Assembly (NCBI GenBank): GCA_903895595.1
Contig: CAITUP010000091.1
Coordinates: 124,001 to 188,000, forward strand
From: an uncultured Acetobacteraceae bacterium
GTDB lineage: Bacteria; Pseudomonadota; Alphaproteobacteria; Acetobacterales; Acetobacteraceae
Direction of reading: 5' to 3'
DNA: 64,000 bases
In this document: positions 12,101-18,453 of the stretch, in pieces
How the letters are laid out: the number at the start of each line of letters is the position of its first letter
Position numbering within the stretch: the stretch's first letter is position 1
Notes under the pieces: model-generated
What the model was told of the DNA's origin: nothing
Database searches by the model: none
What the model saw: the letters and a program-made list of their open reading frames with translations, nothing else
Translations under genes and position numbers: made by a program

Positions 12101-15100
12101 GCGCGGCGGTGTCGGCGATGGTCAGCATGTGGCCGCCATTGCTGAAACGGCCACCGAGCAGATCGAGAAGAGTGGCTTGGGCGGTGGCGATGGTGGCGTC
12201 GGCGGTGAGCGAAATGCTGCTGGCCAGCAGTTCCCCGGCCAAGTCGGCGGGGGCGATGCCGGAGGCGACCCGCACCAGGTTCGCGGCGGTGTCGGCGATG
12301 CTAAGACCGCTGCCCGTGAAGTGCGGCAGGGTGCTGAGCGTTTCCGCCTGATCGGCGGTCACCGTCGCCGGGGCGGCCAGGACGGTGCTGTCGATCGCGA
12401 TGGTGCCGCGGGTGAGCGTCAACAGATTCGCGGCGGTATCCGCGACGGTCAGCGACGCGCCGTTCTTGCTGAAGTTCGGTAGCGCGGCCAGCAGCGCCAG
12501 TTGCGCGACGCTGACGATGCCGTTGCCGGCCATGTCGATGGCGAAGGCCGTCGCGGCGGTGCCGGCGTCGAGCAATGTCAGCGGGACCGCGCCATCGACG
12601 ATGGTCAGATGGTGGGTGCCGGCGGTGAAGCCGGAAATCCCGTGCAGCCCGATGGCTTGGACCGCGTTGACCGTAGCATCGTTGTTCGGCGTCACCGAGG
12701 ACGCCGCCGCCAGCCCCGCCGCGTTGGCGGGGGCCAGCAGATTGGCGACGCTGTCGGACACGCTGTAGCCGGCCCCGGCGGAGAAGTGCGGCAATGTGGC
12801 GATGGCCTCGGCCATGCCGGCGGTCAGGGTCCAGGGCGCGCCCGTGGCGGTCAGCGTCGCCCCGCTCGCCAGCGCCAGCGCGCCGGTCGGCGCTGCCAGC
12901 AGCGCGGTGGGTGTGTCCGATACGGTCAGCACGTGCGCGCCGGTCGCGAATCCCGGCAGCGCGGCCAAGGCCTGCATCGACGAGGCCGAGACGGTCGCGT
13001 CCGCCGACAGCGTGGCGTGGCTCGCGCCTTGCGCGGCGAGCAGCGCCGAACCGGGGGAGGCGGCGGCGAACATCGCCTCCAGCAGCACCAGATTGGCGGC
13101 GGTATCCACGACCGCGATCGGGCCGGAGAACACGAGATTCGGCAGCTGGGTCAGGGCGACGAGCTGCGCCTCGGTCAGCGTGAAGCCGGCGGCGTTGAGG
13201 CCTGTCAGCGGCACAATTTGTTCCTGCGCCGCCAGCGCCAGGGCGCCGCTGGTCAGGGTCAGGAGACCGGCCGGCGTGTCGGCGACGGTCAGCGGATTGG
13301 CGTCGGCCGCGATCCCCGGCAGCGCGGCGAGCGCGTTGGCGGTGGTAGCACTGACGGTGACTGGGGCGAGCAGGCCGACGCTGCCGGCGATCGACAGGCC
13401 GGGCGCGACGCCCGACGCCAGCAGCCCGGCGGGCGTGTCGAGGACCGCCAGCACGTGGCCGCCCAGGCCGAAATTCGCCATATGCGCCAGCGTGTTGGCG
13501 ATGGCGGCGGATACCGTGGCGTCGGCGGACAGTACTGGCACGACATGGGTCGGCAGCGATCCGGTCGCGGCATTGGCGATCGTGGGCGCCAGGGCGGTCA
13601 AAGCGGCGGCGGTGTCGGTGACGGTGATGGCGTTGACGAAGCCGGCGACCGACAGGTTGCTCAGTCCAAGCAGGATGGAGAACTGGGCGGCGGAGATCGT
13701 GTAATCGGCGGCGTTGCCGCTGGTGCGGGCGACCAGCGCCTCGGTGCCGGCCAATGCCGCGACCGGCAGTCCCATCGCCGCGAGATGCGCGGGGGTATCG
13801 GCGACCGTCACCGCCTGGCCGTTGGCGGAGAAGCCGTGCAGCGCCAACAGCGCGCCGGCCTGAGCAACGGTGACCGTCGCGGGCTGCGACAATGCGACGG
13901 TGCTCGCCACCGTCTCGGCGGCGGCGGCGCCCGAGGCCAACAGGTTCGCGGCCGTATCGGACAGCCCGATCCGGTGCGTGCCGGCGGAGAAGCCGGTGAA
14001 GCCCAGCAGGGCTTGCAGGCCGGCGACGTTCAGCGTGGCGTCGGCCGTCAGTTGCACCTGGGCGTGCCACCCATTCAGCACGGATGCCGACAGGCCGGCC
14101 AACGCGGCGGCGGTGTCCTGCACCGTCAGCCCCATGCCGTTGGGGGAGAAGACCGATCCCAGGCCGATCAGAGTCGCCGTCTGGGCGGCGGTGACGACGG
14201 ACGACACCGACAACGTCACGCTGCCCGCCAACGCGATCCCGGCAGCGTTGGCCGTGCCGGCGATGTTGGCGCCATCATCGCTGACGGTCACGGTGTGGCC
14301 GTTCAGGCTGAAATTGACGAACCCGACCGCGGTCTTGATCGCCGCCAAAGCGGTCGCCCCGGCAGCCGTCACGGTTTCGGAATCCGTCACGCCCACCGCC
14401 GTCGCGTAAGTGCCGATCAACCCGGCATGCGGGATCATCGCCGCCATCGTGTCGCTGACGGTCAAGGTCGCGCCGCTCGCCAGCGAGAAATTGGGCAGGA
14501 TCGCCAGCGAGATCAGCTGCGCGACGGACGCCGTCGTGGCGCCCATCAACTGGGCGCTCGCCTGCACGATCGTGACGCCGAGGGTGCCGGCCGAACTCAA
14601 GTCGGCGAAATGCAAAGTGGGGTCGAGCAGTTGCGCCTTGGTGCCGGCGAACACCCCCGAGCTGACGGTGATGCCGGTGAATCCGCGGCCGAAAACCTGG
14701 GAAGCGAACGCGGTCAGATTGGCCCCGGTATCGGTGACCGACAGGCCGGAGGTGGCGCCGGTATAGGCCGAGGCCTGCACCGCCGACAGAACGGACCCGG
14801 TGAAGGTGCCGCCATCGGTCGCGGTCAGGGTCACCGGGCCATCGCCCTGCAGCGTCGCCAAAGCGGAGGCCGCGGCGGTCAGATGCTGGGCGGTGTCGGC
14901 GATATGCAGCGTGGTCGCCGAACCGGCTGGGATCAGTGTCAGGTGGGCGGACAGCGCCAGCAGCGCCTGCGCCTGCGCCGCGGTGTAGGTGCCGCCATCG
15001 ATCTGCGCGACCACGCGCGCCGTCCCGGTTGGCAGGCTGGACGCGGCCAGCAGATCGGCGACGGTATTCAGCACGACGATCGGCCCGGCCACGGCCAGTT

Positions 15101-16178
15101 CCGCGCCGGACATGGCGTTCAGCGCGACGAGCGAATCCTCGATTGTCAGCACCGCGCCGCCGGTGGGGACGAAGGAAGGTAAGGCCACCAGCGCTGCCAG
15201 TTGCGCGACGCTGACCGTGGCGCTGGACGTCAGATTGACCCCGACCGCCATCCCGGCGAGCGATTGCGGCAGCGCCAGCAGATTGGCGGCGATGTCGGCC
15301 AGGATGAACCCGCCGCCGGGGGCCACGGAGAAGTGCGGCAAGGACGACGCGGCCAGCAATGTGGCGGCGGAAATCGTCTCGAAATCCGCCATCGCGGCGC
15401 TGGCGCCAGGGAAGTTTTGCGCGAAGGTCGCGATGCCGCCGGCATGGGCCAGCAGCGTCGTCAGGCTGTCGCCGATCTGCAGGGCAACACCGGGCATCGC
15501 GGCGTAGCCCGCGAGAGTCGCGGCAATGGCGGAATCGGTCATCGCGGCGAACGGGCCGGTGACCGTCAACGTCGTACCGTTCGCGACCGCGAAGCTCGGC
15601 AGGTGGAACAGCGTCGCGGCAGTGGAAATATCGACGGAGGAATCGACCGACACGGTAAACGCCTTAAGCGCCGCCTTGGTTTCCTGCGGCGTTAAGGCCA
15701 GCAGATTGGCGGCGGAGTCCGCCAGGGTGACGATCTGGCCCGGCAGCACCGAAAACCCGGGCAAGGTCTCCAAAGAAATCAACTGCGCCAGCGTCAGGCT
15801 GGCACTGGCGGACAGAACGGCGCTGTTGGCATGCGACGCGAAAATCGTGCCGGCGACCGACAGCAGGCCCTCGGCGTGGTCGTAAAACGCATAAACAGTG
15901 CCCAGCGCGACGCCGGCGGCGAAGTCCGGGTCGGTCAGGTTGGCCGCCGTGTCGCGCACGATCAAACGGTTGCCGCCAGTGCTGAAACGGCTGCCCAGGC
16001 CGGCGAGCTGCGTGGCCGCGGCAGCCCAGATCGCGCCATTGCCGTTCATCGTGAACTGGCTGACCCGCGCCACCAGCGCCGTATTCGACAGCGCGGCGGC
16101 GATGTTGGCCGGCGTGTCGGCGATGATGATACCCGTGTCGCTGGAAGCACGCGCTTGTGCGATCGTCATGGTTGCCAT
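123..16178 (-). CDS. giant tandem-repeat (beta-strand repeat) surface/secreted protein, 5351 aa
   Basis: One uninterrupted frame encodes about 5350 residues built almost entirely from degenerate repeats around the motif (V/S)DTAANL or SDTAAHIQADL. The N-terminal and C-terminal thirds have units with LPGFSxGxHxLTVSDTAANLL-like cores. The middle (about residues 2560-4160) has about 19 more regular units of about 89 residues containing VDDGAGS. The composition is Ala/Thr/Ser/Val/Gly-rich and I saw no cysteine. There is no Sec signal peptide (start MATMTIAQARASSDTG) and no RTX nonapeptides, so the export route is unknown; type I secretion is possible. I chose the ATG at 16178 over the track start at 16328 because AAGGAAAA sits about 10 bases upstream and the extra 50 codons look like untranslated leader. 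Function is unrecognised; a large adhesin or matrix protein is the best inference. Confidence 0.85.
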   Translation of the reverse strand: MATMTIAQARASSDTGIIIADTPANIAAALSNTALVARVSQFTMNGNGAIWAAAATQLAGLGSRFSTGGNRLIVRDTAANLTDPDFAAGVALGTVYAFYDHAEGLLSVAGTIFASHANSAVLSASASLTLAQLISLETLPGFSVLPGQIVTLADSAANLLALTPQETKAALKAFTVSVDSSVDISTAATLFHLPSFAVANGTTLTVTGPFAAMTDSAIAATLAGYAAMPGVALQIGDSLTTLLAHAGGIATFAQNFPGASAAMADFETISAATLLAASSLPHFSVAPGGGFILADIAANLLALPQSLAGMAVGVNLTSSATVSVAQLAALVALPSFVPTGGAVLTIEDSLVALNAMSGAELAVAGPIVVLNTVADLLAASSLPTGTARVVAQIDGGTYTAAQAQALLALSAHLTLIPAGSATTLHIADTAQHLTAAASALATLQGDGPVTLTATDGGTFTGSVLSAVQASAYTGATSGLSVTDTGANLTAFASQVFGRGFTGITVSSGVFAGTKAQLLDPTLHFADLSSAGTLGVTIVQASAQLMGATTASVAQLISLAILPNFSLASGATLTVSDTMAAMIPHAGLIGTYATAVGVTDSETVTAAGATALAAIKTAVGFVNFSLNGHTVTVSDDGANIAGTANAAGIALAGSVTLSVSSVVTAAQTATLIGLGSVFSPNGMGLTVQDTAAALAGLSASVLNGWHAQVQLTADATLNVAGLQALLGFTGFSAGTHRIGLSDTAANLLASGAAAAETVASTVALSQPATVTVAQAGALLALHGFSANGQAVTVADTPAHLAAMGLPVAALAGTEALVARTSGNAADYTISAAQFSILLGLSNLSVAGFVNAITVTDTAAALTALAPTIANAATGSLPTHVVPVLSADATVSAAIANTLAHMANFGLGGHVLAVLDTPAGLLASGVAPGLSIAGSVGLLAPVTVSATTANALAALPGIAADANPLTVADTPAGLLTLTSGALALAAQEQIVPLTGLNAAGFTLTEAQLVALTQLPNLVFSGPIAVVDTAANLVLLEAMFAAASPGSALLAAQGASHATLSADATVSASSMQALAALPGFATGAHVLTVSDTPTALLAAPTGALALASGATLTATGAPWTLTAGMAEAIATLPHFSAGAGYSVSDSVANLLAPANAAGLAAASSVTPNNDATVNAVQAIGLHGISGFTAGTHHLTIVDGAVPLTLLDAGTAATAFAIDMAGNGIVSVAQLALLAALPNFSKNGASLTVADTAANLLTLTRGTIAIDSTVLAAPATVTADQAETLSTLPHFTGSGLSIADTAANLVRVASGIAPADLAGELLASSISLTADATIATAQATLLDLLGGRFSNGGHMLTIADTAAHLAAGGNWSSIASQITGYALTSAATVSAATAETLASLPNFSAGPGMTVSDSVANLLAPANAAGLAVATAVTIDANVTVAAWQATALHTIAGFTAGTHTITIADSAKALATLDAGTAALAIAIDLADDSVVSVARLQALQALPNFSTDGHVLTVSDTAANLLTLVSGGISPATAAILRANATLTADQAESLTTLPGFGTGTAHIAISDSVANLLHVTGSGPLPDDWAGELVATTIALTGDATVTAAQAEELSALGGRLILGGHTLTVSDTAANLLNPADTAGLALAAAVTLSGNATISAAQATALSGIAGFAKGANIVTVSDTAASLALPANAAGIALADRVQLSVAASLSVAAAESLIGLINFQTNGTAALAIADSLTHLLRLGSASLPHNNAILQATAIGLSEDATATVAQMNTLALLPEFAHFVLNGHALTVMDSGRHLAAYTVNAGAVPTEIDLIGDATLTAAQANHLAAIGALMGDNVLTVADTPANLLSGGNAAGIALASVLTLSGDATASASQATLLFGNPDFNTGGHVLTIEGTAASLLGLSSDIDAKTGTLALVASETVDVATLLGLTELGTRFSLHGHTLTVADTAEHLATLNTLETRLASGEVLNASATVNAATAEALAALPNFSRTGGATLTIVDTVANLSALSGAAQAIATGETLSPGASVTLTVAQAQGLAALNAFSNTGATIVVSDTFAHLNTGGWQSVATSYDVTDSVAHIVANASAPLLTNAASVVLAGDSVIDTTTVDTLAGIANFTRGTAALVVADSPDAIADHATAILTVASAARIISSSSLTAAQAEELVPLANASELTFSGSNHLVVADTFAHLSDAANAGGVALASVIDVTDTAANLVTAAAHDWGSVAPFYILTAGRSVTGAEATLLAGLGSHYNNSGFTLTMADTAANVVANGAALTSLAIEAAVTDSIANIDANVAGLLSLGAHLASVTPTDTGAVSADAAAGLHTLVAVLAGSPVNVSDTAAHVVADSGNLLALGAHLGTITLTDTSPVAVAVATGLLPLVADLAGGTSIDVSDTGAAIAAQASGLAALGSDLGTVALSDGTATDAATAAALVPIQAHLGGGVQLSITDTAAHIDTASAGLATMLGHSRISGIVAANETVAHVLAHGSALVSLGATATISDTAAHVNAALDGLEAIHAVVTSIALTDGTTPTIAVSVAQLGSDHAVLTAITSPYHLTVRDTAAHIQADLTAGSSVILGDLADLTGIVVSDSGTVALTEAHIRAAGVDDGAGSAMALFSGGTLVVTGVAAADAGIVAGLGVPPASMTIADTAANIQADLTSGSSELVAERALISSITATGGGAISLTEAQATAAHVDDGAGSVFAKLTGATLTVTGVPVADIATVAALPVAPTAIAVSDTAAHVQADLIAGGSRIIGHQSAVASIDVNDSGTIAFTVAQIEAAGVETALAKTTGETLVVTGAAVSDLSTIAGLAVVPSSIAVTDTAAHIQADLASGSSAILAERSLISGITVNPAGTVTLTQAQVLTAGVDDGAGSALALMTGETLVVTHVDVAHIATVLGLGVPPASIAVSDTAAHIQADLGSGSSVLVGNIGSVTGITVNDSGTISLTVAQIEAAGVDDGAGSVLAETTGGTIVVTGAAVSDIATLAGLGVVPHAIDLSDSAADVDADLTSGASDILAHIATIGAIALTDAGTPALGLTLAQLAASHAALALIDTPYSLAISDTAAHLQADLTSGSSALLAHRTGISSIAVSDAGNIALTQTQVLAAHMDDGAGSVFSVLSGGGLIVTGVTVAETGTVVGLPFAPTHIALSDTAAHIQADLIAGTSAILTNLATIAGIAVSDAGTIHLTEAQIEAAGVDDGAGSALSLLTGGTIDVTGVPVADIATVLALGVPPDTIHVSDTAADLQADLTGGSSELLAHRSVIAGIVVSDSGTITLTVAQAEAAHVDSGAGSILSKMTGETLAVTGMAVSDIATLEALSVPPSRLAISDTAAHIQADLASGASKLVANVGTISGIAVSDSGTVTLTQTQALAAHVDDGAGSVFALLSGGDLVVTHVTTAEIGTILALPFAPTTIAVSDTAAHIQADLAGGSSAILANLADIAGIAVSPAGTIVLTEAQLQAAGVDDGAGSAFAKMTGETLAVTGVPIADIGTMLALGVPPDSIAVSDTAANIEADLTGGSSVLVAQRSAISAIAANDSGTITLTVAQIEAAHVDDGAGSVFAKMTGETLHVTGALVSDIGTLGALSVAPTGLSISDTAAHIQADLTSGSSQLAANLSLIGAITVSDAGTITLTATQLLAAHVDDGPASVLALTSGGSLAVTHVTAAQLPTIGALTVAPDSFAVADTAAHLQADLVSGSPHILAYLGAISAIAVSPAGTITLTEAQVLGASVDDFGGSALAKMTGLTLHVTGVAVADIGTILALGVPPSSIAVSDTAAHIQADLTGGSSAILANLSSIGGIAVSFGGAIELTIGQAETSHIDDGAGSVFSKLSGGTLTVTGVAVSDIDTVATLPVAPTTIYLSDTAAHIQADLASGSSHIVTHLSLIGGIAVSDSGTITLTETQLRAIHIDDAGGSALAQMTGETLAVTHVLAADVAIVAALDVPPTEIGIIDTAAHIQADLTSGSSGILANLSAITGIAVSPAGTITLTAAQAAIAGMDDGAGSALALMTGATLHVTGVTAALLPSIAGLFVTPASIAMSDTAAHIQADLAAGGASAILANLGLIGGIAVSPAGTITLTDAQVQFAGVDDGAGSALSLMTGETLVVTGVPVADIATIMGLGVVPAHITVVDSEANLIADLTGGSSVIAANASAITGVTPTDATLAVADATDLYNALLGVATLNESGLTITGTAADLLTAHTGVPAMLTAAHAVTMTGNPTGLTAAQATTLSSILGGHLGGGQTLGVSDTAAHLLDSANAAGIALATTVQLSVGILSSASYVTLLADLHGFTAGAAIVVADTVAHLLDPANADGLAAASTVEVASDVTVTAAQLTSLSGIANFADGGHAITVADTAAAIAALGQPALGFSSLAAVTDTSANVQAALNNLQSVVTGHSHALSIALSDGVAHTPSITVTAATYGADAATIDTITTAGAVRVIGTAAQLAALSSSLAADTVVGEVDVTDSAANILSNLTALNGIGAKFSSATITDATLNASYVSSLLTIPNLHASSLTIADTGAQLAATIQSGGASALTFLNAHTVQLTANSVVTASQALSLESLTALQKGSYTLVAWDTASHLTDSIDGYLAAVSAGIIDGVYLKTVGGTATVSASTAAALFSIPRFSKNNPDSSTNTLTVQDTAAHLESAFAALNAHKTAVSGIVVSASTTVTDAVYGDLLTLGATASFGASLTVRDTAANIIANAPSQVSGSPSLTPTTWSLSGSATVTIAGAAFLGGLTGFSPGASTLTIGANGTATVTQANQLGSLGATLHLGGHTVGVAGSVATVSGLSGAAKPIVVTAITDTFANIATLTIASGLLTGTLTITDSASPTVAQANAFLALLLAGGNGGIPIANVSFGGHTEAITDTLANIQTMTGSAGWTSNAAVHADFTLVAADTVAHLIDPANTAALEALAGTTLSSNQTTTAANAESLVNLSSSIHFSLGGHTVTIQDTAANILNPSNADGEAIATAWNLSGNDTVAAADAETLLTSAKFSVNGHTLTISDSSDNLLDGVLSGDISGFSGVSHVHVQLAGAETLDAQTAAALVALPGFTNNGDLSIQDSSDYLLNAANHTAEVDATSVTLVGDETVSVATAVALAAVPNFTLGSATLHLATNDYANAAAVTALADFGSGFDANGHTITLTQDALSLTPTEYAAVQSDNIVLNGHALSALATGIGVTSGGGTVHVSGNGVDGATLNVYASSGASLSQTAGVSAAFTADAAEGSIGNGVVVTETVGASAATSESAPIIALEQTVLTDAATADSATFAGSGSVQVGVGQYVNLYTTANAPVAPANPVLVYDATAHTLSLDITGHAPLVLVTLGSATHPASLDPSEIVVKHFT
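3690..8505 (-). repeat. in-gene tandem array, about 19 units of about 267 bp
   Basis: Within the giant gene, about 19 successive units of roughly 89 codons each carry DTAAHIQADL, a serine-rich GSS segment, an ITLTxAQ segment, VDDGAGS and a VTGV-like segment. Unit length varies: one lacks the DDGAGS stretch and one is clearly shortened. The units are closer to each other than to the flanking repeats, which suggests this block expanded most recently. Counts were made by eye from the translation. Confidence 0.75.
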
Positions 16179-16418
16179 GGTGCGGTTTTCCTTGCCTGGC
16201 CTGAGAAACTTGGCTCCGGCCCCCGAGGGGTTGCTCGCCGGTCGACAGGAAGTGTGGCAGCCAAAGGTTGACGAAAGGTTTACGCGGAACCCGAAAATGG
16301 CCTTTTTTTCGCTTATTTTCGTGAACAAAAAAGGAACTTCTTAACGAATGGTTAACAGCCCGCCGATGCCCGGACGGGTGGGGTATGACGCGCGCGGACG
16401 CTGGGCTATAGCGACCGC
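16179..16418. promoter_or_regulatory. divergent upstream region of the giant gene and the dehydratase gene
   Basis: This 240 bp gap is markedly AT-richer than its surroundings (runs of T and A near 16305-16330) and must hold the promoters of both divergent genes. Reading toward the giant gene, two adjacent 11-mers, CGTAAACCTTT and CGTCAACCTTT, form an imperfect direct repeat just upstream of its leader. A CtrA-type site (separate entry) lies on the dehydratase side. I could not assign convincing -35/-10 boxes. Confidence 0.5.
16341..16356 (+). promoter_or_regulatory. CtrA-type box TTAA-N7-TTAAC
   Basis: TTAACGAATGGTTAAC matches the alphaproteobacterial CtrA consensus TTAA-N7-TTAAC exactly. 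It is 63 bases upstream of the dehydratase start and 163 bases upstream of the giant gene start, in an AT-rich divergent promoter region. CtrA is known to regulate motility, pili and surface structures in alphaproteobacteria. Use by CtrA here is inferred from the match alone. Confidence 0.5.
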
Positions 16419-18341
16419 ATGCCCGCGGCACGCTCGCTGATTCGTATTGCCGTCAACGTCGCTCTGGATGCGCTCCTGGCGGCTATCGCGGTTCCAGTGG
16501 CGCGGTGGATCGCGGATCCGGCCGGCCACGCCTTCGCGCCGTTCTGGCTGATTCCGGCTGGGGCGGCGGCGCTTTTGCTCGCCGGTTTGCCATTCCGCCT
16601 GTCCCGCCAGTACTGGCGCTTCGCCGGCATCGAAGATCTTCTCACGGTCGCCGCCAGCAGCGCGGCCGGCTCGGTGTTGTTCGCCGCGATCACGATGGCC
16701 GGCGGCGCGGTGTCCGCCAACCCGGCCTTCCCCGTCGTCCACGCCTTCACACTGCTGGTGTTTCTCGGCGCCCCCCGCGTGTTCTACCGCCGCATGCGGC
16801 TGCGTGCCGCAGGGCATCCCCCGGAAGCCGACGCGGCCTCTATTCTTCTGGTAGGCGAAGGCGAGGACGCCGATCTGTTCCTGCGCGCCATGGCCCAGGA
16901 CCGCCGTCGCGCCTTTCAGGTGGAGGGGCTGCTGGCCCCGACCGCCCGCCTGACCGGACGGCGCATCCAGGGGTTCCCGATCCTGGGCTCCGTCGCCGAT
17001 GCCGGGGCGGTGCTGGAACAGTTGCGCGGCGAGGGACGGATGCCGGACATGCTGGTTATCGCATCCCCCGATCCGACGGGCGCACTGCTGACCGCCGTGC
17101 TGGCGGAGGCCGACCGCTTCGGGCTGCGGGTGCGACGGGCACCGCGGCCGACGGCGCTGGACAGCAACACCGGGGCGGACAAGGACCAGCGGCTGGAATT
17201 GAAGCCGGTCGCCATCGAGGATCTGCTGAACCGCGCCCAGGTACCGTTGGACCGCGACGGCATGGCGCGGCTGATCCAGGGTCGGCGCGTTATCGTCACC
17301 GGGGCCGGCGGCACGATCGGCAGCGAGCTGGCGCGTCAGGTCGCGGCGTTCGGACCGGCGTCTCTCGTGCTGATCGACAATGGCGAATTCGCGCTGTGGC
17401 AGATCGACCTGGAACTGGCGGAGACGCATCCCGGTGTGGCTCGCCGCACCCTGATCGCCGACATCCGCGACGAAGCCCGGATTCGCGCGGTGTTCGAGGA
17501 TGTGCGGCCGGAGCTGCTGTTCCACGCCGCCGCGCTGAAGCACGTGCCGATGGTGGAGGCGAACCCGCTCGAAGGCTTGCTCACCAACGCCGCCGGCACC
17601 CGCCACGTCGCCGACGCAGCGCGCGCGGTTGGGACTTTGGCGATGGTGCTGATCTCCACCGACAAAGCCGTAAACCCCACCAGCGTCATGGGCGCGTCGA
17701 AGCGGGTGGCGGAAATGTACTGCCAGGGGCTGGATATTCAGGCGCGGCAGACCGGCTCCGGCATGCGTTGCATCACCGTGCGGTTTGGCAACGTGCTCGG
17801 CTCCACCGGGTCGGTCGTGCCTTTGTTCCAGCGCCAGTTGGCGCGGGGCGGGCCGCTGACCGTGACCCACCCGGACATGCAGCGTTATTTCATGACGGTG
17901 CGCGAGGCCGTCGGTCTGGTCCTGCAGGCCAGCGTGCTGCGGGTGGGCGGCGCGGAACTGCCTTTGTCCAACGATGGCGGCATTTTCGTCCTCGACATGG
18001 GCGAACCGGTGAAGATCGTCGATCTCGCGCGCCAGATGATCCGACTGGCCGGGCTGCGGCCGGAGGAAGACGTGGAGATACGCTTCACCGGCCTGCGCCC
18101 CGGCGAGAAATTGTTCGAGGAACTGTTCCACGGCAAGGAACCGCCGGTTCCCACGGGGTATCAGGGCTTGTTGATGGCGTCGCCGCGGACCGCCGATCCG
18201 GCGATTGTCGGGCGTTCTTTGGATGAGATCGCCTCGGCCTGCCGAGCGGGGCAGCCTCGGTTGGCTTTGGCGTTGCTGGGGCGGCTGATACCGGAGTTCG
18301 AACATAACGCGGATGGTTCGTCCGGCGAGGTTCGGGCGTGA
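16419..18341 (+). CDS. membrane-anchored NDP-sugar 4,6-dehydratase/epimerase (WbpM/CapD family)
   Basis: This 640-residue protein has the WbpM/CapD layout. Four hydrophobic segments lie in about residues 6-118, followed by a first Rossmann-like region (about 140-260) and an SDR-type catalytic domain (about 285-560). TGAGGTIG near residue 293 is the NAD-binding glycine motif. SVMGASK at 422-428 gives the SMK-type triad in which Met replaces the usual Tyr, as in WbpM. The family makes 4-keto-6-deoxy sugars from UDP-GlcNAc-type substrates for surface glycans. The downstream aminotransferase fits the next step, a 4-amino sugar. The start is the ATG in the track; its ribosome binding site is weak. 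Confidence 0.88.
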   Translation: MPAARSLIRIAVNVALDALLAAIAVPVARWIADPAGHAFAPFWLIPAGAAALLLAGLPFRLSRQYWRFAGIEDLLTVAASSAAGSVLFAAITMAGGAVSANPAFPVVHAFTLLVFLGAPRVFYRRMRLRAAGHPPEADAASILLVGEGEDADLFLRAMAQDRRRAFQVEGLLAPTARLTGRRIQGFPILGSVADAGAVLEQLRGEGRMPDMLVIASPDPTGALLTAVLAEADRFGLRVRRAPRPTALDSNTGADKDQRLELKPVAIEDLLNRAQVPLDRDGMARLIQGRRVIVTGAGGTIGSELARQVAAFGPASLVLIDNGEFALWQIDLELAETHPGVARRTLIADIRDEARIRAVFEDVRPELLFHAAALKHVPMVEANPLEGLLTNAAGTRHVADAARAVGTLAMVLISTDKAVNPTSVMGASKRVAEMYCQGLDIQARQTGSGMRCITVRFGNVLGSTGSVVPLFQRQLARGGPLTVTHPDMQRYFMTVREAVGLVLQASVLRVGGAELPLSNDGGIFVLDMGEPVKIVDLARQMIRLAGLRPEEDVEIRFTGLRPGEKLFEELFHGKEPPVPTGYQGLLMASPRTADPAIVGRSLDEIASACRAGQPRLALALLGRLIPEFEHNADGSSGEVRA

Positions 18342-18354
18342 TTTTTTCACCCGC

Positions 18355-18431
18355 CCCGTCATGGTCGGGCATGACCCGTCCACCTTTATCCCATTGGCCT
18401 GACGTGGCCGGGTCAAGCCCGGCCATGACGG
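18355..18431 (+). repeat. REP-like element, paired hairpins with linker
   Basis: Two palindromes of the GTCATGGTCGGG family are joined by the conserved linker TTATCCCATTGGCCTGA. Both hairpins carry base changes relative to the consensus (for example GGCCGGG arms in the second). The element fills most of the gap between the dehydratase and aminotransferase genes. Confidence 0.85.
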
Positions 18432-18453
18432 CGTATTGTCCCACGAGGTCCCC

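Noticed and set aside
738-15695. Long plus-strand ORFs (up to 955 codons) opposite the giant gene
   Set aside because: They are antisense shadows. The repeated, GC-rich codons of the giant gene leave the opposite frames open, and the translations are Arg/Gly/Asp-rich repeats without family resemblance.
16179-16328. 50-codon N-terminal extension of the giant protein
   Set aside because: The extension lacks a ribosome site and lies in AT-rich leader DNA, whereas the ATG at 16178 has AAGGAAAA upstream.
18335-18358. GGGCGTGATTTTTTCACCCGCC as a terminator after the dehydratase gene
   Set aside because: The arms pair only with a two-base bulge and the T-run is in the loop, not after the stem.
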